Of a DNA stretch of 64,000 bases, positions 9,213 through 18,356 are shown one piece after another; within the stretch, counting starts at the first letter, position 1, and every line of letters starts with the position of its first letter. This stretch comes from Listeria ilorinensis. Its GTDB lineage: Bacteria; Bacillota; Bacilli; Lactobacillales; Listeriaceae. Position numbers and translations under genes: made by a program. Below the pieces are notes generated by a model that saw nothing but the letters and a program-made list of their open reading frames with translations, made no database searches and was not told the origin of the DNA. The stretch covers positions 124,001 to 188,000 of the forward strand of contig NZ_CAJYCN010000003.1 of assembly GCF_913566895.1 (NCBI RefSeq), read 5' to 3'.

Positions 9213-9857
9213 TCATTTCTCCTCCAATTGCTGTCTAAGGAGTTGCCAGTCTGCCTCTATCAATGGAAGAAGCTGACGGTTATAGAAAATCGATGCCGGA
9301 TGAAAGGTAGCAAGTACTGTATATTCTTTTTCTGTCCAGCTGTATGTCTGATCGTCTAGCCGCGCTAAATATTGCACCGGTCCTTGATAAATTTTACCGT
9401 GTTGTTCAGAGACCTGATACGATTTGCCAAGTAGTCGTTTTAATCCCACATTCCCCATCGCCAGAATGATTTCAGGATGGATCATTTGGATTTCTGCATC
9501 CAGTACCGGCGCATGGGCTAAAATTTCTTTCTGAGTAGGCGGTCTGTTATAACGCCGTTTGATTGTTTCCCCTGTTTTTCGGTCAGTTTTTTCCCCATAA
9601 CGATATGGTCGGCTGCGAACGGCACTGGTGATAAAAACATCCTCACGAGTCAGCCCTGCCATTGCCATAAATTTCATTAATTCTTTCCCGGCTCGACCGC
9701 TAAACGGAATCAGACTCCCCACCTCCGTCTCACCCGGTGCCTCCCCAACCAACATCACCTTTGCATCTTCCGGTCCTTTTCCTTTCACAAAGCCTTCCAG
9801 CGCAAATCCTGCTGCCCGCTTTCGTGCCAATTCGACCAATCGATCTGAAATCTCCAT
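9213..9857 (-). CDS. Family-4-like uracil-DNA glycosylase without cysteines
   Basis: 214 residues of the uracil-DNA glycosylase superfamily: VMLVGEAPGETE (family-4 motif 1), FSGRAGKEL, a motif ITSAVRSRP in place of the usual ITNAVKCRP, ILAMGNVG, and the C-terminal ATFHPAS. Family-4 enzymes bind a [4Fe-4S] cluster through four cysteines; this protein has no cysteine at all by my reading, so the cluster is absent. A role in removing uracil from DNA is therefore only inferred from the retained active-site loops. A 30-residue charged insert follows motif 2. It is transcribed with the flavin oxidase and opposite to the c-di-GMP operon. Confidence 0.75.
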   Translation of the reverse strand: MEISDRLVELARKRAAGFALEGFVKGKGPEDAKVMLVGEAPGETEVGSLIPFSGRAGKELMKFMAMAGLTREDVFITSAVRSRPYRYGEKTDRKTGETIKRRYNRPPTQKEILAHAPVLDAEIQMIHPEIILAMGNVGLKRLLGKSYQVSEQHGKIYQGPVQYLARLDDQTYSWTEKEYTVLATFHPASIFYNRQLLPLIEADWQLLRQQLEEK

Positions 9858-9887
9858 TTCTTATGCCTCCATTCATCCAATACAGAA

Positions 9888-9909
9888 TTGACAAGTAAAA
9901 TAAAGTTTG
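9888..9909 (+). promoter_or_regulatory. Possible promoter of the c-di-GMP operon
   Basis: TTGACA at 9888-9893 is followed after 16 bases by TAATAA. The -10 box is imperfect and the region is very A+T rich, so other starts are possible; it is about 120 bases before the first ATG. Confidence 0.35.
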
Positions 9910-9969
9910 TAATAATATGAATTACTATATAATAATGTCAATAATATTACGTTTTAAGTCTTCCTAGTT

Positions 9970-10004
9970 AACGGATACAGTTTCATTTTAACTGAATGTC
10001 CGTT
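9970..10004 (+). promoter_or_regulatory. Nested inverted repeat in the dgcA leader
   Basis: AACGGA (9970-9975) pairs with TCCGTT (9999-10004), and inside them CAGTT (9978-9982) pairs with AACTG (9990-9994) around a seven-base loop. It ends 26 bases before the dgcA start codon and has no T run, so it is not a terminator. It could be an RNA hairpin in the leader or a protein-binding site. Confidence 0.5.
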
Positions 10005-10030
10005 CATTATACAGAAAAGGGAGCTTTTTT

Positions 10031-11203
10031 ATGTGGAATTTGTTAGAATCAATTGGCGCAAGTGCCGCACTTTTCTTAACTGCTCAATTTTTTCATGGTA
10101 TGCTGCTGCGAACACTGCGCGAAAAAAAACCGCATCTTTTTGAACGTCCAGCTTGGAACCAACTGATTTTATATGGAGTGGGTATATATTATGGGCTTCT
10201 TGGGGCCTATTTTATTTATCGTGCCCAGCAGGGTTTTGAATACGGCATCTATACAGATATGCTACTAAATATCATCCTGATTTTCAATTTACTGTCTACT
10301 ACAAAGAAACCAGCTAATATAGCCGTGGTACTGATTATTTTATTTAAATTCTTATTAGCACCAAACGCCTTAGATCAGGTCGTATATGCGGCTTTTATTC
10401 TTGCCTATCATCTTATTTGCATGGAAATTTCTTATTTGAAAACCAGTTTCTGGAAAAAATTTCTCTTTGCAAAGCTTAGCATGATCCCATTTATGCTGCT
10501 CTATTTGCATCAAAAAGTCCCTCTCTCCTATGATGTAACCACTCTGCCTGATTGGGTCAGCTTTTTTGCTGTTTCATTTTTTGTTAGTTTCGTATTATTC
10601 CAAGCAATTCTCTATGTCGACTCGTCAAACAAAATGGCTTACGAGCTGAAACGCTCTGCTCTTCGTGACCCACTAACCAATCTAGCCAATTACCGTCATT
10701 TCGAGACGCTTTTTACGGACTATTTTTTAAATGCCAAACATCACTTGACACCTCTTGGTCTCATCATTTTTGATATTGATTATTTTAAACAAGTCAACGA
10801 TACATATGGACATCAGGCTGGAAACACGATTTTAAGCTTATTGAGCGTATCACTTAAAAATTTATCACTACCAAAAGGAACGGTTGCTGCCAGAATTGGT
10901 GGAGAAGAATTTGCCATTCTTGTACCGCAAGCGACACTTGTGGAAACTTATGAATTGGCAGAAAAAATCCGTCAAATGGTAGCCGAAACGCCCTTTCCTT
11001 TTTTATCTGAACAAACTAGGCTGACAATCTCTTGCGGAGTAGCTAGCTTCGATCAAACTAACGGCGCTTACTTCGATACCAAAACACAGCTATTCGAGAC
11101 AGCCGATCAGGCACTTTATATCGCCAAAGAACATGGCCGGAATCAGGTTGCCGCCTTGTTTAACCGAACAGAACAGGTGGAAAACAGTACTATCTCACCT
11201 TAA
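10031..11203 (+). CDS. dgcA: Membrane diguanylate cyclase (GGDEF), first copy
   Basis: Makes cyclic di-GMP from two GTP. The first 200 residues hold about six membrane helices without a recognisable sensor domain; the catalytic domain follows, starting RDPLTNLANYRHFE, with IIFDIDYFKQVNDTYGHQAGN (metal-binding Asp) and the active-site loop GGEEF at residues 290-294. The RxxD inhibitory site normally five residues before GGEEF is absent (PKGT there), so product feedback at that site is not expected. It is followed after 14 bases by a paralogue. The order dgcA-dgcB-pssZ-pdeB matches the L. monocytogenes operon that controls an exopolysaccharide; the symbol is given by that position. Confidence 0.88.
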   Translation: MWNLLESIGASAALFLTAQFFHGMLLRTLREKKPHLFERPAWNQLILYGVGIYYGLLGAYFIYRAQQGFEYGIYTDMLLNIILIFNLLSTTKKPANIAVVLIILFKFLLAPNALDQVVYAAFILAYHLICMEISYLKTSFWKKFLFAKLSMIPFMLLYLHQKVPLSYDVTTLPDWVSFFAVSFFVSFVLFQAILYVDSSNKMAYELKRSALRDPLTNLANYRHFETLFTDYFLNAKHHLTPLGLIIFDIDYFKQVNDTYGHQAGNTILSLLSVSLKNLSLPKGTVAARIGGEEFAILVPQATLVETYELAEKIRQMVAETPFPFLSEQTRLTISCGVASFDQTNGAYFDTKTQLFETADQALYIAKEHGRNQVAALFNRTEQVENSTISP

Positions 11204-11217
11204 AGGATGGAAAAAAC

Positions 11218-12366
11218 ATGAAGCTTTCAACGCTTGATCCATATATTGACAGTTTATCGATTTTTTTAGCACTCTTGTTCATCCAAGGGATTTTCTTTCG
11301 CAAACTACGAGACATTCGACCACAGTGGTTCACCTTCAGCAAGCGCCATACTATGCTTTCCATCGGACTAGGTATCTATTACGGACTCGCTGGAATCTAC
11401 TTCATGTTTCGCGGTTCTTTAAATGATGAAGCAGTTGTCTATACAAATTTACGTATTAATCTTCTGCTCGTTACAACGATTTTTGGCGGACGCTTTACTG
11501 CTACAGTCACTTTCTTAACGATGTTTATCGGTCGAATTCTGCTCGGTGTTTTGGGTGGATATCCGGCAACGATCCATTATCTGATTCTGTTGAGCGCTTT
11601 TTATCTGCTATGTATGCTAATCGGCAGTCTCAACATGAACCAATTGAAAAAGTATATTTTTGCATTTCTATGCAGTATTCCTGTACTATCTTTCTATTAT
11701 TTCACAAATTTTGATCTAGCACGTGTTTTAGATTGGCAGGATGCTACTCTATTCTATTTCATTTTTGTCATTACAAGCATTTTGGTTTATGCTGCAGCCA
11801 ATTATATTGACCGTAGCAATAAAATGATGTATCAATTAAAATCGAGTGCTATGACCGATATGTTGACGAACCTTCCAAATATTCGCTATTTCATGACTGC
11901 TTTTGAGAAACAGTTCAATCGCTCATCCAAAAGGAAAAAGCAGCTCAGTCTGCTTATCATCGATATTGATCATTTTAAGGAAATCAATGATGATTATGGA
12001 CATCAGGCCGGAAACACGGTTCTCAGTCAGTTCAGCGTTATTTTAAAAAACCGTCTCTTTCCTAAGAACACACTTGTTGCTCGGATCGGCGGAGAAGAAT
12101 TTGCTGTTTTGATGCCCGATGTCAGTCTCAAAAATGCGGCGCTGATAGCCGAAACTGTTCGCAGTGAAATTCATCATGCTCGTTTCCCATTTAATCCTAA
12201 AAGCGGCAATGTTACGATCTCAATCGGTGTCGCTTGTAATTATGCAACTCCTGAACATAGCTATCTGCAGCAGGAAGCTTTATTTGAAGCTGCCGATCAG
12301 GCACTCTATCAAGCGAAGCAAAATGGACGCAACCAAGTCAGAATAAGCAGGGAGGAGAACGAATGA
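11218..12366 (+). CDS. dgcB: Membrane diguanylate cyclase (GGDEF), second copy
   Basis: Paralogue of the preceding gene over its whole length: an N-terminal block of about six membrane helices (382 residues in total), then a GGDEF domain with TDMLTNLPNIRYF, IIDIDHFKEINDDYGHQAGN and GGEEF at residues 291-295. It also lacks the RxxD inhibitory site (PKNT at that position). The shared pattern FR..R..RP..F near the N-terminus of both copies suggests a tandem duplication. Its stop codon overlaps the start of the glycosidase gene (ATGA), so these are coupled. Confidence 0.88.
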   Translation: MKLSTLDPYIDSLSIFLALLFIQGIFFRKLRDIRPQWFTFSKRHTMLSIGLGIYYGLAGIYFMFRGSLNDEAVVYTNLRINLLLVTTIFGGRFTATVTFLTMFIGRILLGVLGGYPATIHYLILLSAFYLLCMLIGSLNMNQLKKYIFAFLCSIPVLSFYYFTNFDLARVLDWQDATLFYFIFVITSILVYAAANYIDRSNKMMYQLKSSAMTDMLTNLPNIRYFMTAFEKQFNRSSKRKKQLSLLIIDIDHFKEINDDYGHQAGNTVLSQFSVILKNRLFPKNTLVARIGGEEFAVLMPDVSLKNAALIAETVRSEIHHARFPFNPKSGNVTISIGVACNYATPEHSYLQQEALFEAADQALYQAKQNGRNQVRISREENE

Positions 12367-13382
12367 AGAAATGGCTGTTTCCACTTATTGTGATCCTTGT
12401 TCTTTCAATAGGTGCCGTTTTCTGGTTTTTATATGCGACAAAATCTCCAACCGCTGAACCGCCAGAACCAACCAAACCGCTTGCAACTAATGTTTCCAAG
12501 CATATAGAAAAATATTATTTGACCGATGAGCACCTGATTATTGACTATGAGCAGGCAGACAATCCTCATTATTTAGCCGAAAGTATCGGTCTTTACATGC
12601 AGTATCTTTTAAAAGTAGACGACAGTAGCCGTTTCGATCAGATGTATCATTCCTTACTCGACCATTTTGTTGTCACAACCAACGAAGGGACTTTCTTAAA
12701 ATGGGAGGCGCAGAAAACGACTACGACAAATGCTTTAATTGATGATACGAGAATTGCGGCTGCGCTCTTAACCGCAAGTAGCCAGTTTGATTATCCACCC
12801 TATCAGGAACTGGCAGAAAAAATCAATAAAGCAGATCACACCTTTCTCTTATCCCAAAATACGCCCCTTGATTTCTATGACTTCCAAATGAAAAAGCAGG
12901 CCGATACCCTTCATCTTAGTTACTATGCTGTTCCGGAAATGAAGTTACTTGGCTATTCGGATAGAAATTTTGTACCATTAAAAAAAGCCAAGGCGCATCC
13001 TTTTTTTAAAGAGATTTATCAAAACGGTCAATATACTGAAAGTGACCCTAAAGAAGTCAATATGATTGATCAAATGCTGATTGCCATTGCTTACCTGGAA
13101 GTGAACGGGAAACCTGAGCCACACTTTGACTTATTTTTACAAGCTGAGCTGGATGAGCAGGGAAAAATTTTCGGTCGCTATGACCGCACTACACAAAAAG
13201 CTATCGACCAAATGGAATCAACAGCTGTCTATGCTTTTTTAGTTCAATATTTTCAGAAGACAAACAATGTAAAACATGGTAAAATCGCACAAGGACTTCT
13301 TCAAAAAATGGACACCTCAAACCCTGAGACTACTCACTTTTTTGATTATATAAATAAAGAACTAGTCCTTACCCCAAAATGA
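12363..13382 (+). CDS. pssZ: Membrane-anchored GH8-family glycosyl hydrolase
   Basis: 339 residues with a single N-terminal hydrophobic anchor (about residues 4-26) and a Pro-rich linker, so the domain faces outside. The following region (KWEAQKTTTTNALIDDTRIAAAL) and DFYDFQMKKQADTLHLSYY resemble the family 8 glycosidase barrel; the acidic residues there are candidates for catalysis. In L. monocytogenes the gene in this place, PssZ, cuts the Pss exopolysaccharide. No pss synthesis genes lie in this window, so the substrate here is inferred only from operon position. Confidence 0.75.
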   Translation: MKKWLFPLIVILVLSIGAVFWFLYATKSPTAEPPEPTKPLATNVSKHIEKYYLTDEHLIIDYEQADNPHYLAESIGLYMQYLLKVDDSSRFDQMYHSLLDHFVVTTNEGTFLKWEAQKTTTTNALIDDTRIAAALLTASSQFDYPPYQELAEKINKADHTFLLSQNTPLDFYDFQMKKQADTLHLSYYAVPEMKLLGYSDRNFVPLKKAKAHPFFKEIYQNGQYTESDPKEVNMIDQMLIAIAYLEVNGKPEPHFDLFLQAELDEQGKIFGRYDRTTQKAIDQMESTAVYAFLVQYFQKTNNVKHGKIAQGLLQKMDTSNPETTHFFDYINKELVLTPK

Positions 13383-13392
13383 AGGAAGATGG

Positions 13393-14079
13393 ATGAACAT
13401 GACACGCTCTATCCGTTCAATTATTGAGCATAATCTATTCGACACTATTTATGAATCGATTATTAATATCCAAACACGCGAAATACTTGGCTATGAATCC
13501 CTTACCCGTCTTCAAGAACCACAAAAATATGAGACGATCAGTGATTTTATTACAGCATGTGAAGAAGCTGGTTTGCGCCATGAGTTTGAGCTGCAGACTA
13601 TTTTAAACGCCATCCAGCGCTTCCCACATAAAGATGCACGTATTTTCATTAATATTTCTTATGATACCTTTTTGGATCATTATCCATATCTCCAAGAACT
13701 TTTGGAAGCAAGCGACCGGGTAACCTTTGAATTTCTCGAAACTTCTATTCTTCTGCCCGAACGTATTTCTGAACTTCATCAAAAGCTTGAGCCACTGCGA
13801 ACACGTTATGACACATTTTTTGCCATTGATGACTTTGGCTCTGGATACGCGGATGTGGATCGTATCCTCAGTCATTCTGCTGATTTTGTAAAAACAGATA
13901 CAGAGCTACTTCAAGATCTACTAGAAAGTTCTGGCAAGCAACTGATCCTTCAAAATCTTCATCAGTATCTGGAAAAAAATGGACAAGCATTAATTGTGGA
14001 AGGTGTTGAAACAAAAGAACAGCTTGATTTTCTTATTGCACTCGGTATTCACTACGCCCAAGGTTATTATTTCAATTAA
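13393..14079 (+). CDS. pdeB: Cytoplasmic EAL-domain c-di-GMP phosphodiesterase
   Basis: A 228-residue single EAL domain without membrane segments, breaking cyclic di-GMP down to pGpG. The signature reads ESL (residues 35-37, GYESLTR), with the metal-binding glutamate retained. The other catalytic motifs are present: FINIS, FEFLETS, AIDDFGSGYAD (the DDFG pair), VKTDTELL (Lys), VEGVET and AQGYYF, so it should be active. It ends the dgcA-dgcB-pssZ-pdeB operon, starting ten bases after pssZ; having makers and a breaker of the signal on one transcript suggests local turnover. Confidence 0.87.
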   Translation: MNMTRSIRSIIEHNLFDTIYESIINIQTREILGYESLTRLQEPQKYETISDFITACEEAGLRHEFELQTILNAIQRFPHKDARIFINISYDTFLDHYPYLQELLEASDRVTFEFLETSILLPERISELHQKLEPLRTRYDTFFAIDDFGSGYADVDRILSHSADFVKTDTELLQDLLESSGKQLILQNLHQYLEKNGQALIVEGVETKEQLDFLIALGIHYAQGYYFN

Positions 14080-14413
14080 AAAATATGCAATTTTCGTTAA
14101 TATTCTTTGCTTACTTGACATGTTCTACAATGATTTTTTAGCTTATGAACTTCTTTTTTCACAAAAAATATGATCTGGATTTATCATTCGTATAAGTTCT
14201 TAATCGTTAAATAAACTTTTGCATAAAATTTCTCCTTCCCCCTATTACTAGTCCTTCATTTTTGTCAGAATGTGATACAAACTTAAGTCCGAATAAAAAA
14301 GTGAATGATTTACAAATTACCGTTAAAAATCTGAGATGGTAGTTAGATTAAAATTTATCTTACAAAGAATGAAAAAACATTCCCCCATAAAGCAGCAAAG
14401 GAGTCGACTCATC
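14080..14413. other. A+T-rich intergenic stretch, no gene seen
   Basis: 334 bases with stops in all frames. It holds a TTGACA at 14115 without a convincing -10 box at the right distance, and no hairpin with a T run after pdeB, so the end of that operon is not visible. A promoter for the downstream hydrolase must lie here but I cannot place it. Confidence 0.5.
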
Positions 14414-15472
14414 ATGTCTTTCTCAAAAACAAAACAAGCTCTTGCAACACTTGTTCAACAAAAAGCAGCACCAGGAATCAGTTATGCTATCATTTCTCCA
14501 GCAGGCATCGAAAAAAAAGCAATTGGAAAAAAATCGCTTGTTCCGGCGGAAGAACCACTTCTCTTAACGGAGTCCCCTATCTATGATGTTGCTTCATTAA
14601 CAAAAGTCATTGCTACAACTAGTCGAATCTTACAATTGCTAGAAAATGAGCAGCTTACATTCGAAACATCTATTAGTCAGTGGTTAGCTGATTTTCGCTA
14701 TCCGGAGGTCACGGTGTTGGATCTTTTGATACACGCATCCGGTCTGGCTAAAAATATTCCCGGCTTTCCAATGCATGATGCAAGAGATGTCCGGCGTTAC
14801 GTGATGGCAACTCCTCAGATAGAACCTGTTCGTCAAAGGATCGAATATAGTGATGCTAATTTTTTACTGCTCGGTTACTTGATTGAAGTGATTGACAGAA
14901 TGCCTTATGAAGAAAGTATACAACAACATATCCTAACGCCCCTTAAGATGACAGCCAGCAGTTTTTATCGTACGGATCCACTCAAAGCTATCCCAACTGA
15001 ATGGGATGCAAATCGCGGGCTGATTAGAGGGGTTGTACATGATTTCAAAGCTTTTACAGCTGGCGGCAATACCGGTCATGCTGGGTTATTTGCACCACTT
15101 GACGATCTGCTCCAGTATGCACAGGCCATTCTTTTTCCGAAAAACCATCCTTTTTTGAAACCTGAGACCCTAAATCGCATGTCGCATAATTACACTGCCG
15201 CACTGAACCGTGACCGTGGATTAGGTTTTGACCTGCGCCCTACTTTCTTTGGTGATTTCGCACTTTACCATACTGGTTTTACAGGTACCTTTATTGTGTT
15301 GGATCAAAAGCGCAAGTCTGGACTGATTGTATTATCTAACCGCGTTCATCCTACTAGAAAGAATGAAATTTTCAATCAGGCACGTGAGCAAATTGCCGAT
15401 CTTTTTTTACAAGAAGTTGCCAATTTCAAAATCAAAATGGAGCTTGATGATTCACAGAAAACTAGCAAATAA
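14414..15472 (+). CDS. Beta-lactamase/penicillin-binding-fold serine hydrolase
   Basis: 352 residues of the class C beta-lactamase/DD-peptidase superfamily. The nucleophile motif SLTK (DVASLTKVI), the YSDAN tyrosine motif (YxN) and the HTGFTG third motif are all present. No signal peptide or membrane anchor is visible, so a cytoplasmic esterase or peptidase is more likely than a secreted beta-lactamase. I chose ATG 14414, preceded by AAAGGAG, over the in-frame ATG at 14336, which lacks a ribosome site. Its terminator is shared with the convergent flavoprotein gene. Confidence 0.82.
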   Translation: MSFSKTKQALATLVQQKAAPGISYAIISPAGIEKKAIGKKSLVPAEEPLLLTESPIYDVASLTKVIATTSRILQLLENEQLTFETSISQWLADFRYPEVTVLDLLIHASGLAKNIPGFPMHDARDVRRYVMATPQIEPVRQRIEYSDANFLLLGYLIEVIDRMPYEESIQQHILTPLKMTASSFYRTDPLKAIPTEWDANRGLIRGVVHDFKAFTAGGNTGHAGLFAPLDDLLQYAQAILFPKNHPFLKPETLNRMSHNYTAALNRDRGLGFDLRPTFFGDFALYHTGFTGTFIVLDQKRKSGLIVLSNRVHPTRKNEIFNQAREQIADLFLQEVANFKIKMELDDSQKTSK

Positions 15473-15525
15473 AAGAACCTAAAATCAAGTCCTGTGGAAA
15501 AATGGCTTTGATTTTAGGTTCTTTT
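15471..15525. terminator. Bidirectional terminator
   Basis: An 18-bp perfect stem (15471-15488 with 15508-15525) flanked by A and T runs separates two convergent genes and can act in both directions. Confidence 0.88.
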
Positions 15526-15528
15526 ATT

Positions 15529-16785
15529 TCATTCGCTTATTAAGCCTGCATAATGACCTGCAGTATGGCCTGTCACTAGAGCACTGGTTATATTGTAGCC
15601 GCCCGTATAACCGTTGATATCCAAAATCTCCCCGCAGAAAAAGAGGCCAGCCATTTTTTTAGATTGCATCTCTTGTGGAATAATTTCTTTCACCGAAACC
15701 CCTCCGCCAGTGACAAAAGCCTTTTCAAAATCAAGGGTTCCATTCACACAAAACCGAAAATCTTTAAGTAACTTGCAAAATTGTTCGATTTTTTTAGAGC
15801 TCACTTGATGAACAACTTGTTCAGGATCAATATCCGCCTGTTCCAGCATGAACAGCAGTATTTTTTCCTGCTGGACCGCATGTAAGGCGTTTTTGGTCGT
15901 TTTTTTCGGATGATCTTGTAGTAGTTCTTGAATCCTTTTCGTTACTTCCTGATCCGTTTCATCCGGAAATAGATCCAGCTTCATCCAAACCTGTTCACTT
16001 TTTTTCAGTGCTTGCTGGACAAACATACTACACCTTAGCGCTGCCGGTCCAGAGATACCAAAGTGCGTAAAAATCATATCCATTTGATGCGTGACAATAA
16101 TTTTACTTTTTTTGCCCAACACAGACAGGCTGACATTGCGTAGCGAAGTTCCTTGCAGCTGCCTTGATTTGATAAAAGGTTCATTCGAGGTGATCGGCAC
16201 TTCTGTTGGATAGAGTTCAGTAATCGTATGACCTGCTTCTTCTGCCCACTTATAGCCGTCTCCTGTCGAACCAGTCCGAGGCACTGCCTTCCCACCAACC
16301 GCCACAATCACTGCCTTTGCAGCAATAATTTCCCCGCTACCAAGTTTGACCCCAGTAACGTGTCCATCCCGATAAAGCACTTTTTGAACCGGCGTTTTCA
16401 AAAACACACGTACACCCAGTTCATCCATTCGTGCCGTCATCGCATCCCGAACAGAACGAGCACTGTTAGAAACGGGGAACATCCGGCCATGATCTTCTTC
16501 TTTCAATCCCACTCCCAATGCTTCAAAAAAAGCAATGATATCCATATTATCAAAATGATGAAAAGCACTATATAAAAAGCGACCATTTCCTGGGATATGC
16601 ACAATGATCTCCTCTTTTGACCGCCGATTCGTCACATTGCAGCGACCGCCTCCCGAAAGAATCAATTTTCGTCCCAGCTGCGGTCCCTTTTCAATCAGCA
16701 AGACCCGCTTTTTCTGCTCAGCCGCACTGATTGCTGCCATCAGCCCCGACGGTCCCCCGCCAATCACAATTACATCTGTTTCCAT
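15529..16785 (-). CDS. HI0933-family flavoprotein (YtfP/YhiN-like)
   Basis: 418 residues. N-terminal FAD-binding motif [16 protein letters not shown], then [23 protein letters not shown], characteristic of the HI0933/YhiN family; [28 protein letters not shown] in the middle and [27 protein letters not shown] near the end complete the flavin-binding site. The biological reaction is not established. ATG at 16785 follows TAAGGAG, better than the in-frame start further upstream. Confidence 0.88.
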   Translation of the reverse strand: METDVIVIGGGPSGLMAAISAAEQKKRVLLIEKGPQLGRKLILSGGGRCNVTNRRSKEEIIVHIPGNGRFLYSAFHHFDNMDIIAFFEALGVGLKEEDHGRMFPVSNSARSVRDAMTARMDELGVRVFLKTPVQKVLYRDGHVTGVKLGSGEIIAAKAVIVAVGGKAVPRTGSTGDGYKWAEEAGHTITELYPTEVPITSNEPFIKSRQLQGTSLRNVSLSVLGKKSKIIVTHQMDMIFTHFGISGPAALRCSMFVQQALKKSEQVWMKLDLFPDETDQEVTKRIQELLQDHPKKTTKNALHAVQQEKILLFMLEQADIDPEQVVHQVSSKKIEQFCKLLKDFRFCVNGTLDFEKAFVTGGGVSVKEIIPQEMQSKKMAGLFFCGEILDINGYTGGYNITSALVTGHTAGHYAGLISE

Positions 16786-16899
16786 AATTCGACTCCTTAA
16801 AAATAGCTTCTTTAAAGTATAGCACAAATAAAATACTTCCAGACAAACAAAAGCACCGGTTTTTTGACCGATGCTTGTCTAAAAATCCCTCACATAAAA

Positions 16900-17583
16900 T
16901 TAATTGCGATTCATGTTAGTAAAAATCAGTAGCAAGCGCAGAAGTTCGAGTACAGCTACCGCCATTGCTGCCACATATGTCATTGCTGCTGCACTGAGAA
17001 CTTGTTTTGCTTGCGGTAATTCATCTGCTGTTACAAAGCCGCCAGATTCAAGCTGAACAAGTGCGCGTTTACTCGCATCAAATTCAACTGGTAAAGTGAC
17101 TAATTGAAACAAGACGCCTACTGCCATCAAGATAATCCCGATCAGCATCAGACCACTAAGGTTCGCAAACATCCCGATCAAGAGAAACACCCAAGAAATA
17201 TTGGAGCTGAACATCGTTGCCGGAACAAGAGCTGAGCGTAGCCGCATCATCGTATAGCCTTCCTTATCCTGAATCACGTGACCGACTTCATGAGCTGCCA
17301 CTGCGGCTCCAGCAATCGTTCTACCATTATAATTGCTTGAAGAAAGAAATACCGTTTTCTTCCCTGGATCATAATGATCACTTAAGATACCGTTTGTCTC
17401 ACGAACGGGTATATCTGACAAGCCGTTTCGGTCCAAAATCATTCGTGCTACTTCAGCTCCAGTCAAGCCACTCCTAACTCCAACTTTTGCATATTTTGCA
17501 TAAGTAGTCTTCACTCGATATTGCGCCCAAAGCGGTATTGCTGCTACAAGTAAAAAGTAAATGATATACGTACTAAATGACAT
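16900..17583 (-). CDS. YugP-type membrane zinc metallopeptidase
   Basis: 227 residues with the zinc protease motif HEVGH in AAVAAHEVGHVIQ (about residues 91-103) between an N-terminal membrane helix and two or three more hydrophobic segments in the C-terminal half. This is the neutral zinc metallopeptidase family of B. subtilis YugP, with the active site at the membrane surface; substrate unknown. GGAG lies before the ATG. Transcribed alone or after ypjA. Confidence 0.87.
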   Translation of the reverse strand: MSFSTYIIYFLLVAAIPLWAQYRVKTTYAKYAKVGVRSGLTGAEVARMILDRNGLSDIPVRETNGILSDHYDPGKKTVFLSSSNYNGRTIAGAAVAAHEVGHVIQDKEGYTMMRLRSALVPATMFSSNISWVFLLIGMFANLSGLMLIGIILMAVGVLFQLVTLPVEFDASKRALVQLESGGFVTADELPQAKQVLSAAAMTYVAAMAVAVLELLRLLLIFTNMNRN

Positions 17584-17655
17584 GTTAAACTCCTCTTCTT
17601 CCTAATAGTGATTAGTTCATATTATAATGGATAGCGCCAGTTTTCTCAATCAGAT

Positions 17656-18252
17656 TCACTTACTATGAGGAAACTCTAATGTATAATGCTCTTTTTTTAT
17701 ACATTTCTCATAAATGATCCAGAGTACAAAAATCGATAACCAAAAAGTCATATAACCAATCACAGACAAATATTGCTCCATCCCCATATAAATCGGCATC
17801 TGGCCAAATAAATAATCAATCACATCATTATGTAAAATCCATACAGCCGCAATCAGAAAATGCTCGATACGAAACCGGTAAAACGGTGCGTATAAAAATC
17901 CTTCCACTGCCATCAGCGCGTGAGAAACCATCAACATCGCCCCAGCTAGCAAAAATGTTTTTTCCTCGATCATCAAAGCAATATTCATCCCTACTGCCCA
18001 AATACCGTATTTCATCAGGCAAGTGAAAGCCAGTGCCTCCATAAGCGGCCAGTGTTTTTTTACCAAAAAGGCAGCCAGCACAAATACAAAAAACAAAATC
18101 GCTGTGGGGCTGTCTGGCACAAATAGCCAATATCTCGGCGCCGTGATTTGAAGCTGCGGAATATACCAAATATAGCCATAAATCGCCCCAAGTACATTTA
18201 CCACAAATAATAACCGCAAAAAAGAGCGGTTCGATAGTAATGAATACAACAT
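17656..18252 (-). CDS. YpjA-like integral membrane protein (DUF1405)
   Basis: 198 residues with about six hydrophobic helices (for example LRLLFVVNVLGAIYGYIWY and TAILFFVFVLAAFLV) and a short polar tail. It matches YpjA of B. subtilis, which lies after the qcrABC (cytochrome bc) genes. Here qcr is missing and ypjA directly follows the ypiB and TPR genes. Function unknown. The ribosome site is poor (GAGGGAC, distant from the ATG). Confidence 0.8.
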   Translation of the reverse strand: MLYSLLSNRSFLRLLFVVNVLGAIYGYIWYIPQLQITAPRYWLFVPDSPTAILFFVFVLAAFLVKKHWPLMEALAFTCLMKYGIWAVGMNIALMIEEKTFLLAGAMLMVSHALMAVEGFLYAPFYRFRIEHFLIAAVWILHNDVIDYLFGQMPIYMGMEQYLSVIGYMTFWLSIFVLWIIYEKCIKKEHYTLEFPHSK

Positions 18253-18356
18253 GTCCCCTGTAGTCCCTCACTCTCTCAATTCATCAAAAAAGCCAAATTC
18301 ACGAGTTCTTTGATAGACGCTCGCAAATTTGACCCGCATTCCCCTCACAAACGTTT

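Noticed and set aside
14336-15472. Secreted class C beta-lactamase
   Set aside because: The active-site motifs are there, but no signal peptide is seen, so a resistance role is not supported.
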